From Gemmatimonadota bacterium (GTDB lineage Bacteria; ARS69), in the NCBI GenBank assembly GCA_030747075.1, contig JASLLL010000010.1, positions 19,679-83,678 on the forward strand: a stretch of 64,000 bases of DNA. Direction: 5' to 3'. The notes beneath the pieces are model-generated. The model had not been told where the DNA came from and made no database searches. It saw nothing but the letters and a program-made list of their open reading frames with translations. Every line of letters begins with the position of its first letter. Positions within the stretch are counted from its first letter, which is position 1. Positions 1-9,727 of this stretch are shown here, one piece after another. Position numbers and translations under genes: made by a program.

Positions 1-1
1 C

Positions 2-421
2 ATCTACGCGGCGCTGGGGCTGTTGGGGACGCTTCTGGGAGTGGCGGTCCTGTACGGGTACCTGGGGTCTCCGTTTCTGGCGGGTGCGCAGGTCATGCTC
101 TATGTGGGCGGCGTGCTGATTCTCATGCTCTTCGCGATTGTCCTGACCCGGCAACTCGGCGGAGAGGAAGCGCTGGACATTTCGCCCGGGCAGAGGCTGG
201 CGGGGATCTTCGTCGCGATGGCCGCTTTCGCGACGATCTGGGTGGGGATCGCCGGAATCCGCTGGTCACCGGGAATCCCGGACTTGAGCGGCGGGCCGTC
301 GCCGGAGGATCTGGGGAACGCGTTCATGACCGACTGGCTCCTCCCGTTCGAGGTGGCCTCCGTTCTGCTGCTGGCCGCACTCATCGGTGCCACCGTGATG
401 GTGCGGAGGAAGAGACCATGA
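2..421 (+). CDS. nuoJ: NADH-quinone oxidoreductase subunit J, 5' truncated by window edge
   Basis: The reading frame is open from base 2, so the true start lies upstream; 139 residues are visible and family members are usually 160-200. NuoJ is a small membrane subunit of respiratory complex I, contributing to the proton-translocation path. Hydrophobic helices are evident, including the motif YVGGVLILMLFAIVL typical of NuoJ, and a C-terminal helix followed by a basic VRRKRP tail. The stop overlaps the start of nuoK in an ATGA. The order J-K-L-M-N matches the standard nuo operon, so nuoA-I probably lie before the window. Confidence 0.93.
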   Translation: MYAALGLLGTLLGVAVLYGYLGSPFLAGAQVMLYVGGVLILMLFAIVLTRQLGGEEALDISPGQRLAGIFVAMAAFATIWVGIAGIRWSPGIPDLSGGPSPEDLGNAFMTDWLLPFEVASVLLLAALIGATVMVRRKRP

Positions 422-723
422 TCGGACTCGGCCACTTCCTGGGGATCTCGTCGATGCTCTTCGCACTGGGTCTCACGACCATCATGATCCGGCGCAACGC
501 CATCGCGCTCCTCATGGGAATCGAACTCATGCTGAACGCGGCGGCGCTGAACTTCGTCGCGTTTGCGCGTTTCCGCCCGGCGGGTTCGGAAGGGGATCTG
601 GTCGCGCTCTTTGTCGTCGTGGTGGCCGTGGCGGAGGCCGCGGTGGCGCTGGGAATCGTGCTCAACATGTTTCGGGCTCTCCGGACGGCGCGTCTGGACG
701 AAGTCTCGGAACTCCGGGGGTAG
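418..723 (+). CDS. nuoK: NADH-quinone oxidoreductase subunit K
   Basis: A protein of 101 residues, the standard NuoK length, with three transmembrane helices. The family signature MIRRNAIALLMGIELMLNAA is present, including the conserved membrane Glu (GIELMLN) required for proton pumping, and a second Glu lies in the third helix (VAEAAVALG). It starts in an ATGA overlap with nuoJ, so translation is probably coupled. It is followed after 40 bases by nuoL. Confidence 0.96.
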   Translation: MIGLGHFLGISSMLFALGLTTIMIRRNAIALLMGIELMLNAAALNFVAFARFRPAGSEGDLVALFVVVVAVAEAAVALGIVLNMFRALRTARLDEVSELRG

Positions 724-763
724 GGGAGATGACCATCGCTCCCGCCGGGAGGCGGACTGAGGA

Positions 764-2803
764 ATGCTGACCACCGGTGGACTGATCCTGGGGATCCCGC
801 TGTTTGCCTTTGTCGTGCAGTTCACCGTGGGGCGGCGTCTGCCCCGGCAGGGGGACTGGGTCTCGACGGGTGCGGTGTTCGCGGCGTTCCTCCTCTCCAT
901 CCCGAACTTCCTGTCGGCGGTGGCCGCCGGGGGGGCGCGGCCTCTGGACAATCCTCGCTTCGTCTGGATGGACCTCGGGACGGCGAAGCTGTCGCTGGGG
1001 ATTCTCTCGGACAACCTGATGGCCGTGATGCTGACGGCGGTCTTGTTCGTCTCCTTCCTGATTCATGTCTACAGCATGGGCTATATGAAAGGAGAGGAAC
1101 GGTACAACCGGTTCTTCGGATACCTGAGCCTTTTCATCTTCTCGATGATGGGCATCATCATGGCCGACAGCCTGCTCGGGCTCTACATCTTCTGGGAACT
1201 CGTGGGCGTGTCGTCCTACTTCCTGATCGGATTCTACATCGGGAAGCCCTCTGCCAATGCCGCTGCGAAGAAAGCGTTCATCACCAACCGGGTCGGCGAC
1301 GCATTCATGTTCGTGGGAATCGCCATTGTCTTGAACGCGACCGGGACGCTGCACCTGCCTTCCGTGTTCACCGCCGTGGCGCACGGAGATCTGTCCGGAG
1401 GGACGCTGACGGCCGCCGGGTTGTGTCTCTTCATGGGAGCGGTCGGCAAGTCCGCGCAGTTCCCGCTTCATGTGTGGCTTCCGGATGCCATGGAAGGCCC
1501 GACTCCGGTGTCCGCGCTGATCCACGCGGCTACGATGGTTGCGGCGGGCGTGTACTTCGTTGCGAGGATGTACCCGGTTCTCACGCCGGATGCGTTGCTC
1601 GTGGTGGCGTACATCGGGGGCATCACCGCCATCATGGCCGCGCTGATCGCCGTGACGCAGTTCGATATCAAGCGCGTGCTGGCTTACTCCACCATGAGCC
1701 AGCTCGGCTACATGGTGATGGCGCTCGGCGTGGGCGCGTACACAGCCGGTTTCCTGCACCTGGTGACGCACGCCGTGTTCAAGGCCCTGCTCTTCCTGGG
1801 GTCGGGCAGCGTGATCCATGCAGTCCACACCCAGGACATGCGGGAGATGGGCGGCCTTTCAAGAAAGATGCCGGTGACTTACGGGACCTTCCTCGTCGGG
1901 ACGCTCGCGCTGGCGGGGATTCCGTTGACTTCGGGGTTTGTGTCGAAGGATGCCATCCTTGCGGGGACCCTCGCTTTTGCCGGAGAGCACCCGGCGCATC
2001 TGCTCCTGCCGATCATGGGATTCGCGGCGGCAGGGCTCACGGCGTTCTATATGTTCCGTCTCCTGTTCATGACCTTCTGGGGAAAGCCCGCAGACGCACA
2101 GCGGCATGCCCACGCGCATGAAAGTCCCGCCGTCATGACCGGTCCGTTGGTCGTGCTGTGCGTCTTCTGCTTCTACGCGTTCTTCACATTCCCCAGCGGA
2201 AACCCCTTCGGTGGCGAAGGATGGTTCCACGAGCTCATCCATGCGCCGGAGTCGGTGGCTGTCGCAAACGCGCACGATGCCGCGCACGGCGGAGGACATG
2301 GCGAGGTCGCGCACTCTTCCGGTGAGCATCACGGTTCCGCGCATTCCATTGCGATGATGCTCAGTCTTCTGATGGCTGCGGGCGGGATCGTCCTGGCCTG
2401 GCTGACCTACGGGCGACGCCTCATTCGCGCGGAGGTGCTGGCGGCTCGACTCGGGCCCGTCTACCGACTGGTGCGGGACAAGTTCCGCTTTGATGAACTC
2501 TATGCCGCCACGGTCATTGCGCTCGTCCGCGTCTTGCGCGAAGGCCTGGCGCGTTTCGATGGCGCTGTGATCGACGGCATTGTGAACGCCACGGCGCCGG
2601 TGCTGCGCTTCTTCGCTTCAGTGAGTGGAGGAGTGGACCGGTACGGGGTGGATGGTCTTGTGAACGGAGTCGCCTCTGTCGTCGAGCGTCTTGGAGACTC
2701 TATGCGTCGTCCGCAGACCGGACGGATTCAGAACTACCTGGCCGTGTCCGTCGGCCTGCTCCTGCTGATCGTGTTGACGAGCGTCCTTGCGGGCGCCAGA
2801 TAG
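764..2803 (+). CDS. nuoL: NADH-quinone oxidoreductase subunit L
   Basis: The largest antiporter-like subunit of complex I, 679 residues. Hallmarks are the helix GLYIFWELVGVSSYFLIGFY with the key Glu, and KSAQFPLHVWLPDAMEGPTP with the key Lys before the broken helix 7. There is a long amphipathic C-terminal segment before a last helix (LLLLIVLTSVLAGAR). Two His-rich loops, near residues 445-455 and 500-527, are not part of the conserved core. The ATG at 764 is preceded by GGAGGCGGACTGAGGA. It lies between nuoK and nuoM in the expected order. Confidence 0.96.
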   Translation: MLTTGGLILGIPLFAFVVQFTVGRRLPRQGDWVSTGAVFAAFLLSIPNFLSAVAAGGARPLDNPRFVWMDLGTAKLSLGILSDNLMAVMLTAVLFVSFLIHVYSMGYMKGEERYNRFFGYLSLFIFSMMGIIMADSLLGLYIFWELVGVSSYFLIGFYIGKPSANAAAKKAFITNRVGDAFMFVGIAIVLNATGTLHLPSVFTAVAHGDLSGGTLTAAGLCLFMGAVGKSAQFPLHVWLPDAMEGPTPVSALIHAATMVAAGVYFVARMYPVLTPDALLVVAYIGGITAIMAALIAVTQFDIKRVLAYSTMSQLGYMVMALGVGAYTAGFLHLVTHAVFKALLFLGSGSVIHAVHTQDMREMGGLSRKMPVTYGTFLVGTLALAGIPLTSGFVSKDAILAGTLAFAGEHPAHLLLPIMGFAAAGLTAFYMFRLLFMTFWGKPADAQRHAHAHESPAVMTGPLVVLCVFCFYAFFTFPSGNPFGGEGWFHELIHAPESVAVANAHDAAHGGGHGEVAHSSGEHHGSAHSIAMMLSLLMAAGGIVLAWLTYGRRLIRAEVLAARLGPVYRLVRDKFRFDELYAATVIALVRVLREGLARFDGAVIDGIVNATAPVLRFFASVSGGVDRYGVDGLVNGVASVVERLGDSMRRPQTGRIQNYLAVSVGLLLLIVLTSVLAGAR

Positions 2804-2814
2804 GGAAGGGACTC

Positions 2815-4299
2815 ATGCCGGTGCTGTCAATCATCACATTCTTCCCGCTGCTGGGGGCGCTGGCCGTCCTCTTGGCGCCTCGGGAAAGAGACGACCTCGT
2901 CCGGTGGATCGCTGTGGTGGCAACCGCCGTTCCCCTGGCGATCTGCCTCTGGCTCCTGCCCCGGTTTGACCCGGGTCTGGCCGGAGCGGTCACGGAGACG
3001 AGCTTCCAGTTCGTGGAGCATCTTCCGTGGATCCACCAGTTCCATGTGGAGTACTTCATTGGTGTGGACGGGCTGTCGTTCCCGTTCGTCGTCTTGACGG
3101 CGCTCATCTCGTTTGTCTGCATTTTCGCGTCCTGGGGGATTGATCGCGGCGTGAAGGGCTACTTCGCGCTCTTCCTCCTCCTGGAAACGGGAATGCTGGG
3201 AGTCTTCGTCTCGCTGGACTTCTTCCTGTTCTATGTATTCTGGGAAGTCATGCTCCTTCCGATGTACTTCCTGATCGGCGTGTGGGGCGGTCCGCGACGC
3301 GAGTATGCGGCCATCAAGTTCTTCCTCTATACGCTGCTTGGCTCCGTGCTGATGCTGATCGGGATGATCGCGGTCTACTTCTCCTCGGAGCCGCACACAT
3401 TCAATATGCTGACGCTGATGGCGGAGTCGGGGCGCTGGAGCGTGGAGTTCCAGAAGTGGATCTTCCTGGCATTCTACATCGGGTTTGCCATCAAGATTCC
3501 CGCCTTCCCGTTCCACACATGGCTTCCCGATGCTCATGTGGAAGCGCCGACCCCGATCTCGGTCATTCTTGCGGGCATTCTGCTGAAGCTGGGAACCTAC
3601 GGGCTCTTGCGGATCTCCTTCCCGATGCTCCCCGCGGCCACCGTCTGGTTCGCTCCCGCGCTTGCGCTCATCGGGGTGGTGAACATTGTGTACGGGGCGC
3701 TCTGCGCGATGGCGCAGAAAGACCTGAAGAAACTCGTGGCGTATTCGTCCATCAGCCACATGGGGTTTGTGATGCTCGGCATGGCGTCTCTGACTCCGCA
3801 CGGCATGAACGGCGCCGTCTTCCAGATGGTGAGTCACGGCATGATCACCGCCATGCTCTTCCTTCTGGTCGGCGTGATTTATGATCGTGCACACCATCGG
3901 AACATTGACGGCTTCGGCGGGCTGCTCGTCCAGATGCCGGTATACGGTGGCGTCGCCGTCGTTGCTTTCATGGCCGCTCTCGGGCTTCCGGGCATGACCG
4001 GGTTTATCGGCGAGGCACTCTCGCTGCTCGGTTCCTTCCAGGTCTTCCGGGTGCTGACCATGTTTGCTGTCTCGGGGATCGTGATTACGGCGGCGTATGT
4101 CCTGTGGACGGTCCAGCGCGTCTATCTCGGCAAGGGCCGGGATGAATACGCCGTGTTTCCGGATCTCTCGGGCCGGGAGGCGTTCACTCTGTTCCCGCTG
4201 ATGATTCTGGTGATTGTCTTTGGTGTGTACCCGGCGCCTTTGCTGGGTCTCATGCGCACGACTCTCCAGGAGATTCTCCGCGTGATCGGTCAGGGATAG
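2815..4299 (+). CDS. nuoM: NADH-quinone oxidoreductase subunit M
   Basis: A protein of 494 residues with about 14 hydrophobic helices, one of the three antiporter-like proton channels of complex I. Signatures are FYVFWEVMLLPMYFLIGVWG (helix 5 Glu) and AIKIPAFPFHTWLPDAHVEA (helix 7 Lys and the HTWLPDAH loop). The ATG at 2815 has AGGGAAGGGACTC upstream. It begins 12 bases after nuoL and ends 13 bases before nuoN, consistent with one transcript. Confidence 0.96.
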   Translation: MPVLSIITFFPLLGALAVLLAPRERDDLVRWIAVVATAVPLAICLWLLPRFDPGLAGAVTETSFQFVEHLPWIHQFHVEYFIGVDGLSFPFVVLTALISFVCIFASWGIDRGVKGYFALFLLLETGMLGVFVSLDFFLFYVFWEVMLLPMYFLIGVWGGPRREYAAIKFFLYTLLGSVLMLIGMIAVYFSSEPHTFNMLTLMAESGRWSVEFQKWIFLAFYIGFAIKIPAFPFHTWLPDAHVEAPTPISVILAGILLKLGTYGLLRISFPMLPAATVWFAPALALIGVVNIVYGALCAMAQKDLKKLVAYSSISHMGFVMLGMASLTPHGMNGAVFQMVSHGMITAMLFLLVGVIYDRAHHRNIDGFGGLLVQMPVYGGVAVVAFMAALGLPGMTGFIGEALSLLGSFQVFRVLTMFAVSGIVITAAYVLWTVQRVYLGKGRDEYAVFPDLSGREAFTLFPLMILVIVFGVYPAPLLGLMRTTLQEILRVIGQG

Positions 4300-4311
4300 G
4301 AGGGCGCGAAA

Positions 4312-5778
4312 GTGACCAACATGGAGAGCCTGCCTCGCTATCTTCCCGAGTTCACGCTCTGCGTGGCACTTCTGGCTGCCGTACTGGTGGATGCCGTGCG
4401 ACGGGAACGCGGGGCGGTCCTTGCCGCGTGGATCACGATTGTGGGCGCGCTCGCCGCGGCCGGGCTCACCATCACCGGGTCCGCGGATCCCGCACCGGTT
4501 CGTGTCTTCTCCGGGATGGCGGCCCTCTCTCCGTTCGTGGACTTCTTCCGTGTGTTCCTGTCACTCACCGCCGTGGCCGCGGCCGCCTTTGCTCTGCCGC
4601 ATGTGCGTCCGGGCGGTGCGCTCTTTGGTCGCGGCGCCGAGTTCTTTCCGCTCCTGATCGCGACCACGCTCGGCGGTTTCCTGCTGGCGGGAGCCACCCA
4701 CCTGGTCATGGTTCTTCTGGCGCTGGAGATCATCTCGATCCCCTCGTATGTGATGGCGGGGCTTTGCGCGGACGATCGCCGGGGCGCGGAGGCGTCGGTC
4801 AAGTATGTGATCTACGGCGGGTTTGCCACGGGAGCCATGGTCTTCGGGTTCTCGCTGCTCTACGGGATGACGGGATCGCTGGACCTCGGAACGATCGGCA
4901 CGGCGCTCGCGGGCCGTCCGGAGAGCCCGGGGTTGTGGATCGCCGTCCTGCTCTCGCTTGCCGGCGCCGGATACAAGATCAGCATGGTGCCGTTCCACCT
5001 CTGGGCACCGGATGTCTACGAAGGCTCTCCGACTCCCGCGGTGGCGTTCTTCTCGATCGGGCCGAAGGCGGCCGGAATCGCGCTCATGGTTCGGCTGGCG
5101 TTCGGGCTGGGTGGAGGCGGCGGTTCCTTCCCCTGGCCGACGCTCTTCGCGGTGCTGTCCGCGCTGGCGATGATTGTCGGCAACGCGGCCGCGCTCGTCC
5201 AGAAGGACACGAAGCGTATGCTCGCCTACTCCGGGATTGCGCACGCAGGGTACCTGTTGCTGGGGCTCGCCGCATTCGACCAGTTCGGCCTTCAGGCGAT
5301 GCTCCTCTATCTGGTGGTGTACGGTCTGGCGAATCTCGGCTTCTTCCTGGTGATCGACATGGTGGAACGCTCCGGCCGGGACTCCTCCATCGACTCGTTC
5401 CGCGGGCTGGGCTGGCGGGAACCGATGGTGGGTGCGCTCCTCGCGATCTGTCTGTTCAGCCTGACGGGGCTCCCGCCGACGGCGGGGTTCATCGGAAAGG
5501 TCTTCGTGTTCGGAGCGGTGATCCAGCACGGGATGTGGAATCTGGCTGCGCTCGGACTCCTCACCTCCGTGGTGAGCCTCTTCTACTATGTGCGCGTGTT
5601 GCGTGCGCTCTACCTGGAAGGCACCGCCGAGGAGCGCGCCCCGTCGCCGGACGGGAAGCGTCTCGGTCCCGTGCCGCTGCTTGCCGTGTTCGCCGTGCCG
5701 GTGCTCGTCCTGGGTCTCTGGTGGGGTGGACTGGTGGACATCGCAGCGCACGCCGCCCGCATTCTGGGAATGGGCTAG
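4312..5778 (+). CDS. nuoN: NADH-quinone oxidoreductase subunit N
   Basis: A protein of 488 residues, the third antiporter-like complex I subunit. It carries the helix 5 Glu in VLLALEIISIPSYVMAGL and the Lys-containing YKISMVPFHLWAPDVYEG motif. The start is a GTG at 4312 (VTNMESLPRYLPE), with GGAGGGCG shortly upstream; an in-frame ATG three codons later is an alternative. It is the last gene of the nuo operon; a stem-loop follows at 5787. Confidence 0.95.
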   Translation: MTNMESLPRYLPEFTLCVALLAAVLVDAVRRERGAVLAAWITIVGALAAAGLTITGSADPAPVRVFSGMAALSPFVDFFRVFLSLTAVAAAAFALPHVRPGGALFGRGAEFFPLLIATTLGGFLLAGATHLVMVLLALEIISIPSYVMAGLCADDRRGAEASVKYVIYGGFATGAMVFGFSLLYGMTGSLDLGTIGTALAGRPESPGLWIAVLLSLAGAGYKISMVPFHLWAPDVYEGSPTPAVAFFSIGPKAAGIALMVRLAFGLGGGGGSFPWPTLFAVLSALAMIVGNAAALVQKDTKRMLAYSGIAHAGYLLLGLAAFDQFGLQAMLLYLVVYGLANLGFFLVIDMVERSGRDSSIDSFRGLGWREPMVGALLAICLFSLTGLPPTAGFIGKVFVFGAVIQHGMWNLAALGLLTSVVSLFYYVRVLRALYLEGTAEERAPSPDGKRLGPVPLLAVFAVPVLVLGLWWGGLVDIAAHAARILGMG

Positions 5779-5786
5779 CCCCTCTC

Positions 5787-5806
5787 GACGCGCTCGGCGA
5801 GGCGTC
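5787..5806. terminator. Stem-loop after nuoN, probable transcript end
   Basis: GACGC pairs with GCGTC, and CTC with GAG inside it, with one bulged G and a three-base loop. It lies nine bases after the nuoN stop. There is no T-run, so it is either a GC-type or factor-assisted terminator or simply a stable 3' end. Confidence 0.4.
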
Positions 5807-5883
5807 ATCAGGCTTCGTGCGTCCGCTTCTTCTCGGCAAGTGGAGCCGCTCCGCCCTCCGTTGGAGTCCGGGCACCCCCGTTG

Positions 5884-5892
5884 TGCTACCAT
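5884..5892 (+). promoter_or_regulatory. Extended -10 promoter (TGcTACCAT)
   Basis: TGCTACCAT has the TGn extension plus a TAnnnT -10 hexamer; no good -35 is seen. The expected transcript start is near 5899, giving a leader of about 40 bases before the ATG at 5939. The same TGnTAnnnT layout recurs before other genes in this window. Confidence 0.4.
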
Positions 5893-5938
5893 GGTCGGAC
5901 AGATTCGTCCTCCTCCATCCCACCCCCGGGAGGCTTCG

Positions 5939-7480
5939 ATGCCGCGGTCTCTGCTCCTGCGTGCTCTTTGCATACCCGCGTTCTGCGTCGCTGTCCTTGC
6001 CGCTCCCGCGGTCCCTGCGCTCGAGTTCGATCCGCCAGGCCCGCTGGGATCTTCGCTCGTACACTCCTGGAACCAGCGACCGCGACTCCTTCCCGCGCCG
6101 GGCGGAGGGTTCCTCGTCGCTTGGGCCGGAGGTGCGTCCACCGGCGCGGAGGCACTGCTGTGCGCGACGGCTCCCGAAGGCGGGTCGTACACGACCGCCG
6201 TGTTGCTCTCGCAGGGTTTCGACGGCGTTCGCATCGGAGCCGGCGACGGTGTGACGCTGCACGCGTCCGGCAACACGGTGGTCGCCGGGTGGGAGGGAAC
6301 GGACTTCTACAACCGCCCGGTCTGGTTCGCAAGGTCCACGGATGGCGGAAGTTCGTGGGAGGCGGCGCTTCGTGCCGACCCGGATATCACGGGCGAACGC
6401 GCCTACGCGGTCGCCGCGCCCTTCCCGGACGGACGGGTGGCGGAAGCATGGATCGTGTACGAAGAGGGAACCGGCACTCCGGACATCGAGTGGACCGCAC
6501 AGGATTCGACGGGGGCGTTCGGCCCGCCCCTTTCCCCGGCGGTGCTGTCCCCGGCGATTCCCTGCGAGTGCTGCAACCCGGATCAGGTCGTGCTGGACGA
6601 CGGGCAGACCGTGCTGATCGCCTACCGGAACAACGATTCCAACCGACGGAACATGTATGTGGCCCGCTCGACAGACGGGGGAGCGTCGTTTGTGTCCTCG
6701 ACGAAGCTCGACACGGGCAACTGGTTCTTCCCCGCCTGTCCCTCCACCGGCCCCGCGATTGCGCACGACGGGCAGGATGTGGTGATCGTCTGGAAGAAGT
6801 CCCCCGGGAACTCGCATCACATCTGGTCGGCGCGGAGTTCGGACGGGGGGAGTAGCTGGAGTACGAATGTACAGATCGACGACAGCGACGGCTCGACGGG
6901 CGCAAACTACCCGGCCATTGCCATGCGCGGTGCCGTGGTCGTGGCCGTCTGGGAGGCGCGAGATCCGGTGACCGGGCACCCCGAGGCGTGGGGAGTCGCG
7001 TCCACCGATGCCGGGGCCACCTGGGGAGTCCCGGCGATGGTCCCCGGGGACGGGGCGAACAAGGCGCTGAGCCAGACCACCGTTGCGATTTCGCCCTCGC
7101 TGGAGGTGGAGCTGGCCTGGCGGGACTCCCGCGACGGACCCTCGTACATCTACCGGACGCGCGGCAGCCTGGGGGCCACCGGCGTGGATGTTGCGGTTCC
7201 GGCGGGGTCGGACGCCCCCTCGGCCCGGCCCAATCCGTTCGCAGGCGGCACGACCATCGAGTTCCAGCGGTCGGAATCCGGCGTCGCCCGCTTGACGGTC
7301 CACGATGCGTCCGGGCGCGTGGTGGCCCGGCTCCCGGGAGTGGCGCCCGGTCCCGGGGTCGCGCAGGTTCGCTGGGACGGGAAGGACACCGCCGGGAAAC
7401 CGGTCGCCGCCGGGGTGTACCTTCTCCGGCTGGAGTCGGCCGGAGGAGTCTCCACCGGGCGAGTGACCCGACTCCGGTAG
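5939..7480 (+). CDS. Secreted BNR/Asp-box repeat protein with FlgD-like C-terminal sorting fold
   Basis: A protein of 513 residues. It opens with an N-terminal signal peptide (MPRSLLLRALCIPAFCVAVL, cleavage after PAVPA), then a sialidase-like beta-propeller with Asp-box repeats (STDGGSSW, SSDGGSSW, STDAGATW). The last 90 or so residues form a FlgD-type Ig-like fold (TVHDASGRVVARL, then WDGKDTAGKPVAAGVYLLRL), which in related bacteria directs or anchors secreted proteins. The frame stays open further upstream, but the ATG at 5939 starts the signal peptide and follows CGGGAGGC. Residues of a true sialidase active site are not evident, so enzyme activity should not be assumed. It stands alone between nuo and suf. 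Confidence 0.85.
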   Translation: MPRSLLLRALCIPAFCVAVLAAPAVPALEFDPPGPLGSSLVHSWNQRPRLLPAPGGGFLVAWAGGASTGAEALLCATAPEGGSYTTAVLLSQGFDGVRIGAGDGVTLHASGNTVVAGWEGTDFYNRPVWFARSTDGGSSWEAALRADPDITGERAYAVAAPFPDGRVAEAWIVYEEGTGTPDIEWTAQDSTGAFGPPLSPAVLSPAIPCECCNPDQVVLDDGQTVLIAYRNNDSNRRNMYVARSTDGGASFVSSTKLDTGNWFFPACPSTGPAIAHDGQDVVIVWKKSPGNSHHIWSARSSDGGSSWSTNVQIDDSDGSTGANYPAIAMRGAVVVAVWEARDPVTGHPEAWGVASTDAGATWGVPAMVPGDGANKALSQTTVAISPSLEVELAWRDSRDGPSYIYRTRGSLGATGVDVAVPAGSDAPSARPNPFAGGTTIEFQRSESGVARLTVHDASGRVVARLPGVAPGPGVAQVRWDGKDTAGKPVAAGVYLLRLESAGGVSTGRVTRLR

Positions 7481-7601
7481 GTTCGGCTACGCGCCATCGC
7501 TGTGGGATGCCCGGGAAGAAACACCGGCCGACGAGTCTCCCCGAGCCGGTTGCGACTTCGCACGATGCCCTCGATTTCACCCGTTCCGGTCCCCTTTTCC
7601 C

Positions 7602-7630
7602 TTGAATCAGTACAGAAATGGTACTACTTT
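7602..7630 (+). promoter_or_regulatory. Promoter of the SUF operon with embedded inverted repeat
   Basis: TTGAAT (7602-7607), a 17-base spacer and TACTTT (7625-7630) form a normal -35/-10 pair. AGTAC (7609-7613) and GTACT (7621-7625) are a perfect inverted repeat separated by seven bases, filling the spacer. This is where a repressor would block polymerase, and the first gene of the operon is an Rrf2 regulator. The leader is about 55 bases to the GTG at 7691. Confidence 0.55.
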
Positions 7631-7690
7631 GGTCGGGACTGGATTTCGTGCAGGAAAAACCCCTCTGGGCCCGAAAATCGGAGGATCCCG

Positions 7691-8233
7691 GTGTTCGCCT
7701 TCACCCGAAAGACGGATTACGCGCTCGTGGCGCTCGCCGGACTGGCGGAAAGGGCCGCTCGCGGGGGCGGGGTCTCCAGCGCGAGGCTCATCGCGGCGGA
7801 TTACGGGATTCCGCTTCCGCTTCTGATGAATGTCCTGAAGGACCTCGTGCGGGGCGGGGTCGTGGAATCGGCTCGCGGGGCCAGGGGCGGGTACTTCCTG
7901 GCGCGGGACACGGACGGGATCACTGTGCGCCATGTCATGGAGGCCATCGAGGGACCCGTGAAGGTCACGCTGTGCTGCGATGACGACGAGGACCCCGCCT
8001 GCCCGGAGTGCCATGTACAGGTGCGCTGCCCCATCACGGATTCCGTGCGCCTCCTCAATGAGCAGATCCACGATTACCTCAGCCGGATCACCCTCACGGA
8101 CATTGTCGAAGGGCGTGTGGAGAGCGTGAGTCCTCCGGCGCCGGGGAGGCCTTCACAGAGTTCGCCTTTTCGCGTCTTGCCGTCCACCCGCACTGCCCGG
8201 GTTCGCGGGAAGGACTCATCGGGAGAGAAATGA
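7691..8233 (+). CDS. Rrf2-family Fe-S-type transcriptional regulator of the SUF operon
   Basis: A protein of 180 residues. The N-terminal winged helix-turn-helix ([20 protein letters not shown]) is typical of Rrf2/IscR/SufR. A cysteine cluster ([19 protein letters not shown]) sits where IscR-type proteins bind an Fe-S cluster. A polar tail of about 45 residues follows the family core. The frame is open from 7502, but the GTG at 7691 follows GAGG and opens the domain at the normal place. The stop overlaps sufB in an ATGA. The likely role is sensing Fe-S status and repressing its own operon through the inverted repeat at 7609-7625; this is inference from family and context. Confidence 0.85.
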   Translation: MFAFTRKTDYALVALAGLAERAARGGGVSSARLIAADYGIPLPLLMNVLKDLVRGGVVESARGARGGYFLARDTDGITVRHVMEAIEGPVKVTLCCDDDEDPACPECHVQVRCPITDSVRLLNEQIHDYLSRITLTDIVEGRVESVSPPAPGRPSQSSPFRVLPSTRTARVRGKDSSGEK

Positions 8234-9678
8234 ACGAGAACCGAAATGTCGTGGAGGAGTTTGCGAACCGCAAGTACCGCTATGGGTTCGTGACGGACAT
8301 CGAACAGGATTCGCTTCCCCCCGGACTCGACGAAGGGGTGGTCCGCTTCATCTCCGAACGCAAAGGGGAACCGGACTGGCTCACCGAGTGGCGGCTCAAG
8401 GCGTATCGCAAGTGGCTCACCATGAAGGAACCGGACTGGGCGAAGATCCAGTACGCGCCGATCAACTACCACGACATCATCTACTACTCCGCACCCAAGA
8501 AAGAGGGCGACGGCCCGGCGAGTCTGGATGAAGTGGACCCGAAGCTTCTGGAGACCTATGAGAAGCTCGGGATTCCTCTGGAGGAACAGAAGGCTCTCTC
8601 AGGAGTCGCGGTGGACGCCGTGTTCGACAGTGTCTCGGTCGCCACGACTTTCCGGGCGAAGCTCGCGGAACTCGGCATACTCTTCTGCCCGCTGTCGGAA
8701 GCGGTGAAGGAGCACCCCGAACTGGTTCGAAAGTACCTGGGGTCGGTGGTCCCGCACTCGGACAACTTCTTCGCGGCGCTCAATGCGGCGGTGTTCAGCG
8801 ACGGGTCATTCGTGTACATCCCCGAGGGCGTGCGCTGCCCGATGGATCTCTCCACCTACTTCCGCATCAACGCGGCCTCCACCGGGCAGTTCGAGCGCAC
8901 GCTGATCGTGGCGGACAAGGGAAGCCAGGTCAGCTATCTGGAGGGTTGCACCGCGCCGATGCGCGACGAGAACCAGCTTCACGCGGCCGTGGTGGAACTG
9001 GTGGCTCATGAAGACGCAAACATCAAGTATTCCACCATCCAGAACTGGTACCCCGGAGACGAAGACGGGCGTGGCGGGATCTTCAACTTCGTGACGAAGC
9101 GTGGCCTTTGCCGTGGAGCGAGGAGCCGCATTTCGTGGACGCAGGTGGAGACGGGGTCCTCGATCACCTGGAAGTACCCCGGATGCATCCTCAAGGGCGA
9201 CGACTCAGTCGGAGAGTTCTACTCCGTCGCGCTGACCAGCAACTGCCAGCAGGCGGACACCGGCACGAAGATGGTCCATGTCGGGAAGAACACGCGCAGC
9301 ACCATCGTCTCCAAGGGCATCTCGGCCATGCGCGGGCAGAACACTTATCGCGGGCAGGTCAAGATCCAGAAGAGCGCTCGCAACAGCCGCAACTTCACCC
9401 AGTGCGATTCCATGCTGATCGGAGACCGCTGCGGCGCGCATACCTTCCCGTACATCGATGTGCATAACACGACCTCCCGCATGGAACACGAGGCCACGAC
9501 ATCGAAGATCGGAGAGGACCAGATCTTCTACTGCCACCAGCGCGGGATTGAACTGGAAGATGCGGTGTCCATGATCGTGAACGGATTCTGCAAGGAGGTA
9601 TTCCGGGAACTCCCGATGGAGTTCGCCGTAGAAGCCCGGAAACTGTTGAATGTGAGTCTGGAAGGAAGCGTTGGCTGA
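8230..9678 (+). CDS. sufB: Fe-S cluster assembly scaffold SufB
   Basis: A protein of 482 residues, standard length, and core of the SufBC2D scaffold that builds [4Fe-4S] clusters in the cytoplasm. Recognisable segments are [39 protein letters not shown] and the C-terminal [19 protein letters not shown]. The ATG at 8230 overlaps the regulator's stop and follows GGGAGAGA. It is the first enzyme gene of the suf operon. Confidence 0.97.
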   Translation: MNENRNVVEEFANRKYRYGFVTDIEQDSLPPGLDEGVVRFISERKGEPDWLTEWRLKAYRKWLTMKEPDWAKIQYAPINYHDIIYYSAPKKEGDGPASLDEVDPKLLETYEKLGIPLEEQKALSGVAVDAVFDSVSVATTFRAKLAELGILFCPLSEAVKEHPELVRKYLGSVVPHSDNFFAALNAAVFSDGSFVYIPEGVRCPMDLSTYFRINAASTGQFERTLIVADKGSQVSYLEGCTAPMRDENQLHAAVVELVAHEDANIKYSTIQNWYPGDEDGRGGIFNFVTKRGLCRGARSRISWTQVETGSSITWKYPGCILKGDDSVGEFYSVALTSNCQQADTGTKMVHVGKNTRSTIVSKGISAMRGQNTYRGQVKIQKSARNSRNFTQCDSMLIGDRCGAHTFPYIDVHNTTSRMEHEATTSKIGEDQIFYCHQRGIELEDAVSMIVNGFCKEVFRELPMEFAVEARKLLNVSLEGSVG

Positions 9679-9727
9679 CGCAACCCGTGACGGAACGCCG
9701 CCCGAGGGCGGAGGAGCAGAATAGACA

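Noticed and set aside
100..1014. A 304-codon minus-strand frame over nuoJ-nuoL
   Set aside because: Opposite to three conserved complex I genes; no motifs.
5588..5938. Upstream extension of the BNR-repeat protein frame
   Set aside because: The extra 117 codons overlap nuoN in another frame; the ATG at 5939 opens a signal peptide with a ribosome site.
4428..6254. A 608-codon plus-strand frame over nuoN
   Set aside because: Composition is shadow-like and it runs through the nuoN stop and the next promoter.
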